Made by a program: the position numbers and the translations under genes. The notes under the pieces are model-generated. The model saw only the letters and a program-made list of their open reading frames with translations. It was not told where the DNA came from and made no database searches. This document shows, in pieces, positions 58,065 to 64,000 of a stretch of 64,000 nucleotides of DNA. This stretch comes from Cotesia glomerata (Eukaryota; Arthropoda; Insecta; Hymenoptera; Braconidae): the NCBI RefSeq assembly GCF_020080835.1, contig NC_058162.1, positions 12,918,612 through 12,982,611 on the forward strand. Direction: 5' to 3'. Positions within the stretch are counted from its first letter, which is position 1. The number at the start of each line of letters is the position of its first letter.

Positions 58065-58290
58065 CCCCAGGAAAAAATGATCAGATCTGATCAGATATGA
58101 TCAGGCATGAGTCTTCAGGTCTGATCAGATATGAAAAATGACCGGGTCTGACCAGAACATGCTTGTGAACATGAACAGATCTGATCAGACCTGAACAGGC
58201 CTGGCCAGATCTGATCAGACCCGGTCATTTTTCATATCTGATCAGACCTGAAGACTCATGCCTGTTCATATCTGATCATTTTTCCCCGGG
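58065..58290. mobile_element. GATC-rich palindromic MITE
   Basis: CCCCAGGAAAAAATGATCAG on the left is mirrored by CTGATCATTTTTCCCCGGG on the right, with arms of about 90 bp. Both arms are built from repeats of TCTGATCAGA-type words and carry GTCTTCAGGTCTGATC. The spacer is AACATGCTTGTGAACATG. Confidence 0.8.
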
Positions 58291-58322
58291 ATGCTCGTGC
58301 CCGACATTTCTCCTGTAAATAT

Positions 58323-59342
58323 TGTTATATCCGGCGTTGCCTCATATAACAAACAGGGTCTCTCCCCTTCGATGAAAAGTACAACGCTTGCACTTTATTA
58401 CAACGAAAAGTACAACGCTTGCACTTTATTAGTTTCGGCAATCACTCGGACAACACCTCGATGAAGAAATGAGCACACTGTCCACGTTCTGTCAAATTGC
58501 AATTTTAGACCAATAACAAAATTCAACTCCCTTCCGAAAATCACGATCCGGGTGTATAAAAACCACCAAACACCACGGATCAAATGTTCACTCTTTTATT
58601 AAAGAATACGAAGGAAGGTATCTTCGTAGAACCCGTGTGGGTCCTTATACCGCGTTACGTATAAGGCAGTATACAGCACTCGGTCGCGTATACAAAATCT
58701 AAATTCATCTCAACCTTTAATCTCATCTTCTACGAACCACGACAGTGTGCTTTTCGAGCAGAATCGAGGGCCCCGTGGCCGTAGTGATATCAAAATTATA
58801 ACCTTTCGTCCTATTATCTGTTAACGGCGGATCTTAGTGTCTGTCAGAGTCGTTACTCTGTTTACGAACTCAATTTTAATAAACATTCTATCTGTCAAAA
58901 CATAGAAATAAGTGATAGTTCATAAGTGAATTAGTGTACATTGAGTGCGTCTCGCCCATAGGGCGAATAATTGAATAAATCATAAAGACCAGAACTTCTT
59001 GTTTCACTTTATTCTAAATTAAGATCCTGAACCTCTTCGAGTACACTGATCTACATCACGAGAGAAAGAGGAGAATCCAACCCAGGATCAACCGATCGAC
59101 CAATTCAATTCGAATCAACTGGAAAAATCATAAAGGACAACTGTGAGTTCAGTATTTGATATCGACTTCCCTTTCAATTCGCCGTTGGAATTCCTGGTTA
59201 CCGGGAGGCGTTCGAAATCCACAACAAAAATAAAACTCTTGTAGCTTGCCTACAAGAGAAAATCTATCTAAAAACGTGTCCGAGCCTCCTCAAGGCCCAC
59301 ACTACCAATAATTATTTAATTATAATTAATTCGGACATAACA
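58323..59342. repeat. Solo LTR (1020 bp) with ATAT duplication
   Basis: TGTTATATCCGG and CGGACATAACA are inverted termini, and ATAT flanks both sides (58319-58322 and 59343-59346). It contains two AATAAA motifs and a TATAAA (58556). It is not related to the BEL-B or 15513-type LTRs. The 4-bp duplication suggests a gypsy-like element; orientation is not determined. Confidence 0.75.
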
Positions 59343-59973
59343 ATATTATAAAATATGATAATTAAATTGTCATAAAAATTATAAAACAGTGTTTATGAAA
59401 TTTTTAGTAATAACATTGTTTTATTATCGTATAATATTATTTATCAACATATCGTAATATATGGTAACATACATGAAGTTTTTTTAATATATATATATTT
59501 TTCTGAACACAAATAGAAATTTTGATATATTTATTTAGCATTTTGATATATTACTTCTTCTATTCTTACTTCTTATCAAATAATGCTGATTAAGTATTGC
59601 TTACCTTTGAATTCTTACACCTTAACTCTTTTAAATTAATAATTAGAAAATATGAATAAAAATAAGATATTTAAATAGTAATATCACTTTCTTATTGTAC
59701 TTTTTTTTATATCATTATTTTTTTTTATAAAATCATTTTTATTTTTACTGCTAATCTTCGGATTGTTCTTTAAACTTGAATCTAAATATTTAAAAAAATA
59801 TTAAAAAAAAAGAGTTCACTGAATTTTGTCCAAGATTGAAAATGATATAAGATGATTAATCTTTATAATTTTAAATCATTAATGATTTTTAAGTGTTTTA
59901 AATTAAATAAAGTATTAAATATAATCTAAACTAATTATACGTCGAAGGAAAGTATTTATAAAACTAATTATAA
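59343..59973. other. AT-rich, 3' flank of the BEN-like gene
   Basis: No further gene is seen. It may hold the 3' UTR of the minus-strand gene that ends at 59974. Confidence 0.45.
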
Positions 59974-60432
59974 TTAAAAATTATACTTAAAAATGACAGT
60001 AGAATCTTGTTTTGGCCAGTTTTTTGTGGCTGCATAGCGAATAGCAAAATCTGCAAATCAAAAAATTAACATATGTACGCACAGAGAAAAGATCCTTTAA
60101 AATCTACAGATAATCTATAAATTTGACAGTTCTATAAAATTTACAGAAGTCTTTTTCTTCTTTGCGTGCATGCAGAAAATCTAATTAATAGATAAGAATC
60201 ACTCACCAAGAATAACATCTTTGCCCCGCTTATTAAGCGGTCTAATTGCAAAATCTGATTTTGTGTCTTTACCACGAGGAGCCTGTCCCGTTAAGGTGCA
60301 CTTTATAAGAGACTCATGGGTAAAAACCCCTTCTATCAATCTCCTTGCTATATGTGTTGCTTTCTTAGAAGCTCCTGTTGCTGAATCATAAATTACATTT
60401 CTACAATAAACACTGTTGCCGATGTTCGTCAT
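59974..60432 (-). CDS. Last two exons of a BEN-domain-like gene
   Basis: Penultimate exon 60432-60207 (acceptor TTTTATAG, donor GTGAGT) and last exon 60050-59974 (acceptor GATTTGCAG, stop TAA) join in phase across a 156-bp intron. The text GASKKATHIARRLIEGVFT, TLTGQAPRGK, IRPLNKRGKDVIL and then FAIRYAATKNWP resembles a C-terminal BEN domain (alpha-helical, DNA- or protein-binding in chromatin regulators). Upstream exons lie beyond the BEL-C insertion and outside the window, so protein length and identity are unknown. The first ATG in the exon is probably internal because an acceptor directly precedes it. A host gene is more likely than a transposon gene, but BEN domains also occur in mobile and viral genes. 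Confidence 0.65.
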
Positions 60433-60480
60433 CTATAAAATTGAAAAACTAATTATCAATTTATTCTTTTAAAGTAAGTT

Positions 60481-61122
60481 TGAAAAATGTTGAAAGAGCG
60501 GAAAAGCGGGGATCAGGTTTAGGTCTGGATATCTCAATTAAAACGCGTAAATAATTATCAAAATTAACACTATAAATTTATTTACACTAAATACAAGTTA
60601 TATTTAATATGTTAAATAGCGGATTGTTTAAATAAAAGCGGATTTATAATACACAGCGTGGTTAGCACAAGCGATACCGGTTGACACGTGGGTGAACACT
60701 CTGCCGGCACTGTAAAAGCGGTGAAATAAATGCACAAATAACACAATTTATCTGTAACAAATTAGAGCGAATTATTAGCGGTTAATTTAAGCAATTTAAA
60801 TTATAAAAATAGCGAAATGAGGTTAATTAACAATAAGCGAAAGTAAAGCGGAATTAATGGCGACTCGTTGCAACGAAAGCGTGGAAACGAAAGATAATAA
60901 TAATAATGCGTCTTCTTCCTCATCGACTTGGGGAAGAAGGCTGATTGCGCATTTCAGCGGAGCGATCAGCCAATCACACCACCGAGACATGGCGTGATCA
61001 GTCAAGCTAAGCATTCATAGGCGGTTAGTTTTTGCGAGAACTAGCGGTCGACAGGTGCGGCTCGTGAAATTGGGAGTCCCCCAGGGGCGAGTTAATCGCT
61101 ACTGGGCCTTGTTCACCGAACA
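60481..61122 (-). repeat. 3' LTR of BEL element C (642 bp)
   Basis: From TGAAAAATGTTGAAAGAGCG to TTCACCGAACA, nearly identical to the solo LTRs at 43398 and 49366. The PPT (GGGGGAGAA on the minus strand) is at 61123-61131. The flank before it is AAGTT; the partner duplication is outside the window. Confidence 0.9.
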
Positions 61123-64000
61123 TTCTCCCCCGGGTTGGCGGCTGCGTCGACAAGATCATCTTCTTCATGCGTTAGCGGCAGGACACAGAGCTTTGTAATT
61201 GGACGTATCAGCTCTGTGTTAACTGTCTTAACAGTTACCACGCGGATTTGTCCATCTTCACCTGGATGGACAGCAATTACTTTGGCTAATGGCCACTTGG
61301 TTGGCGGGAGATCCTCAGTGGTGATCAGTACTACTGAACCCACCTTGATCTGGTTGCGTCGATGATGCCACTTTGAAAAGGCCTGGTAGCGGTGGATGCA
61401 GTCCTGGTAGTAGCATTTCCAGAAATGTTGAACCATTTGCTGGACTTGTTCCCAGTGCGAGAGCCGAGCAGGTTGTAAATCTGTCAGCGATGGATCTGGG
61501 ATAGCGGTCAGTGACTGTCCGATTAACAAGTGACCTGGAGTCAGTACAGCCAGGTCAGCAGGATCTTCATTCAGCGGTGTGAGCGGTCTGGAATTCAATA
61601 TGGCTTTAATTTGAGCCAGTAGCGTTGAATATTGCTCAAGCGTCAACAGCGAGTCTCCGATTGTTCTTCGAAGGTGAAATTTGATAGATTTCACAGCGGC
61701 TTCCCATTTTCCTCCAAAATGTGGAGCTCCAGGCGGATTGAATTTCCAGTTCGTGCCATCTTGAGCGATCAAGGTTGATAATTCTCGTAATGTGCGGGAT
61801 CCTGCAGCGAATAGTCGTTTCAGCTCTTTATCTGCTCCTACAAAATTGGTTCCACAGTCTGAATATAGCGTGTGGCAGATACCTCGGCGCTTAGTGAAGC
61901 GGCGATGAAAGCGGCAGCGGTGTAGTCAGTTACTAGCTCTAAATGTACAGCTGAACTGAACATGCATACAAAGACTGCAATCCAGCCTTTGTATGTTTTT
62001 GCTCCACGTCCTTGAAACGTTTTCAGCGTGATAGGTCCAGCGTAGTCGAGTCCTGTATGCAAGAATGCTCGAGTTGGCTGTACTCGTGCGGCGGGTAGTT
62101 GACCCATCAACTGTTGAGCGCGTTCTCCACGATGTCTCGTGCAGATAACGCAGCGTAAAATAAATGATCTGACTGGGACACGGCCTCCAATGATCCAGAC
62201 ACTCTTGCGTAAGTCAGCGAGCATAAGCTGAGTACCTCCGTGAAGCATTTTGCGGTGCGAATCATCAATCAAAATTGATGTAAGCGGTGATTGTCGCGGT
62301 AGAATCACTGGATGCCTCTCTTCTGGGTCCAGCAATGCGTTTTTCAAGCGGCCACCGACTCTCAGGACCCCCTGATGGTCAATGAACGGAGTCAGCTTAG
62401 TGATGCTGTTATTTTTAGGCAGACCATCACCATCTTGTAGCGTGTGAATCTCTCTAGCGAAGTATTGTCCTTGAGTGAACTTTATCAAGGTCAATTTAGC
62501 GCGCTCCAGGTCTGATGGAGTAAGCGGGTAGGCCAGTGAAGATTGTGGAACTCTTTTGAAGCGGTCGATGGTACGATGCCAGATGCTGAGTTTCCGTAGC
62601 AATGGAAACAGCTGCGTGTAATGTGACAGTAATTGTTGGAGCAGGCAATTTTCTGCTTTCCAAGTTACTAGTGTCAGACCTTGGCGTTCTTCTCGATGCG
62701 TTGCGTTGTGGGTTGGAGGCTCCAGAGTGGGCCAAGAGGATTCTGGTTCATGAAGCCAAGTTGGTCCATGCCACCAGAGAGCGTGTTGTTTCAGTTTTAG
62801 CGTAGGTATACCTCTTGAAGCGCAGTCATGGGTTCTGTTTTCCTGCAATAAATTTCCAGGAGACATCTCGAAGCGTTTCTTGGATTTTTCCCACTCTATT
62901 GCGGACGAATGTCTTCCAGCGGATTGCTGGACTTTTAATCCATGCAAGAGTCACGGCGGAGTCAGTCCAGAGATTGATCCTGACATTTTCAAGCGACTGA
63001 ACTTCTTTGACATGAAGTATCAGTTGTGTGAGCAACCATGTGGCAGATAATTCCAAGCGTGGGATTGTCATGGTCTTCAGCGGTGCTACTTGGCGTTTTT
63101 GAACACAAAAGTGAGACCTTTTTGTTCCCATCAGCGTCAGTGACTCTCGAATAAACAGCGGCAGCCATAGCGTTTTGCGAAGCGTCTGAGAACCCGTGCA
63201 ATTCCATAGTTGCTCCAGGTGCTATATTATTCCAGCGTGGAATGCGGATGGATTCGATGTTTCGAAGATCCTCGCGGTATCCAGTCCATTTGTGAATGAG
63301 TGATGGTGACAATTGTTCATCCCATGACACTCTATCTAGCCACAGATCTTGCATAAAGATCTTGGCTTTGACGACTATTGGTGCGAGAAGTCCTAGCGGG
63401 TCATACAGTTTAGCGATTTCAGACAAAATAGCTCTTTTTGTCTTAGGCGTCTCTGGCGGTAGCGTGTACTTGAACTGGAGAGCGTCAGTGCGTGAATTCC
63501 AGTACATGACCAGGACTTTACTGGTGCATCACTGATTTCTTTAAGCGGTGTATCCAGCTGCTTTTCTGGAGCGACTTCAGCGAGTAACCGTGGGCTATTG
63601 CTAGCCCATTTGGCAAGCGGGAAGCAGCCTGCTGCACACAGAGCTTTTGTTTGTACTGCAGCCTTGATAGCGTCTTCTTCGTTGTCTGCTCCACCGTAGA
63701 TGTCATCTACGTAGCGTGTTTTCAACATTGGAGCAACAGCTAGCGGAAAGCGGTGTCCTTCATCCTTTACTAGTTGGATAAGCACACGTACAGCGTCAAA
63801 AGGTGCACTAGTGGTTCCGTATGTGACTGTCTTGAGACAGTAAGCGTCTATTAAGTCATTCTCATCTATCCAGAGAATGCACTGAAGCAGCCAATCAAAC
63901 GGGTCGACCTCAATCTGTCTGAAAATCTTGGTGATGTCAGTAGCGAATAGAATCCTGCTGCAACGGATTTTCAACATCACATCAAAAATGTCAATTTGCG
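61113..64000 (-). pseudogene. pol: BEL-C Pol: RT, RNase H, integrase, DUF5641 (partial, broken)
   Basis: From the window edge leftward: RT (FATDITKIFRQIEVD, RYVDDIYGGADNEEDA with an intact YVDD), a frameshift near 63520, the A17 region (SEIAKLYDPLGLLAPIVV), RNase H (MELHGFSDAS, then a frameshift near 63095, then LWTDSAVTLAWIKSPAIRW), a frameshift near 62830, the linker, then integrase with H/C zinc region (RKMLHGGTQ, RCVICTRHRG), GLDYAGPI, a small deletion near 61905, YSDCGTNF and GGKWEAAVKS, and a complete DUF5641 (KVGSVVLITTEDLPPTKW). All three integrase acidic residues are visible. The stop (61113) lies nine bases inside the LTR. It is less damaged than B1. Confidence 0.88.

Larger units (their letters stand above)
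60481..64000 (-). mobile_element. BEL/Pao element C (3' half; runs off the window)
   Basis: It is a minus-strand BEL-B-family element with its 3' LTR at 60481-61122. It continues through DUF5641, integrase, RNase H and RT to the window edge. It is closely related to B1 but carries fewer lesions. It lies in the presumed intron upstream of the BEN exon at 60432. Confidence 0.9.

Noticed and set aside
60823..61014. Minus-strand 63-codon frame in the BEL-C LTR
   Set aside because: It is LTR sequence; the related LTRs do not conserve the frame.
1..64000. CRISPR arrays, bacterial operons, integrons or a provirus with an envelope gene
   Set aside because: The tandem repeats are uniform satellites without unique spacers, genes are spliced, and no envelope-like frame follows any pol.

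Overview
The window is AT-rich eukaryotic DNA, most likely from an insect and plausibly a hymenopteran (parasitoid-wasp type). The evidence is spliced genes, several BEL/Pao LTR retrotransposon families, Tc1/mariner-pogo and MULE-like DNA transposons, tRNA-like SINE copies, and one exon that reads as the ligand-binding region of an insect NMDA-type glutamate receptor. The host assignment is inference. Nothing bacterial, no CRISPR array and no intact viral genome was seen.

Almost everything is mobile or repetitive DNA. From the left: a fold-back MITE (113-488); a 91-bp satellite that switches orientation (about 961-2626); BEL element A with both LTRs (2627-10507), whose gag is open and whose pol is broken; a degraded BEL-B copy (10541-13292) interrupted by a SINE-like repeat; an AT-rich stretch with TA runs; the 5' end of a second LTR family (15513-16870); a repeat with an AACTTCCCGC end (about 16830-18090); and BEL element B1 on the minus strand with both LTRs and a perfect 5-bp target-site duplication (18231-23751).

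From 23.8 to 36 kb there are solo and partial LTRs, a 33-bp minisatellite, a non-LTR retrotransposon fragment with a zinc finger, a coiled coil and an endonuclease start, and about 4.9 kb of tandem long-LTR sequence. That last stretch carries a set of hairpins whose stems appear to covary.

Two pieces of probable host genes stand out, both on the minus strand. One is an NMDA-receptor-2-like exon (36616-36845). The other is the two last exons of a BEN-domain-like gene (60207-60432 and 59974-60050), with a third BEL element (C, 60481 to beyond the window edge) inserted 48 bp upstream of its acceptor side. Between them lie a Tigger/pogo element with about 95-bp TIRs (39397-41623), a composite region bounded by inverted 16-bp minisatellites with GC-rich hairpins (42.2-50.4 kb), two copies of an intron-containing transposase family (one with TIRs of nearly 1 kb, 51906-57573), a FLYWCH/MULE pseudogene, several MITEs and three solo LTRs with clean target duplications.

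No complete functional gene is fully contained here. The most testable novelties are the covarying hairpin series in the long LTR (33.86-35.79 kb), the antisense tRNA-Thr-like copy that extends the primer-binding site of element A, the shared gag deletion of the two BEL-B copies, the UGA-CUA gag stop of element A, and the long-TIR transposon family.
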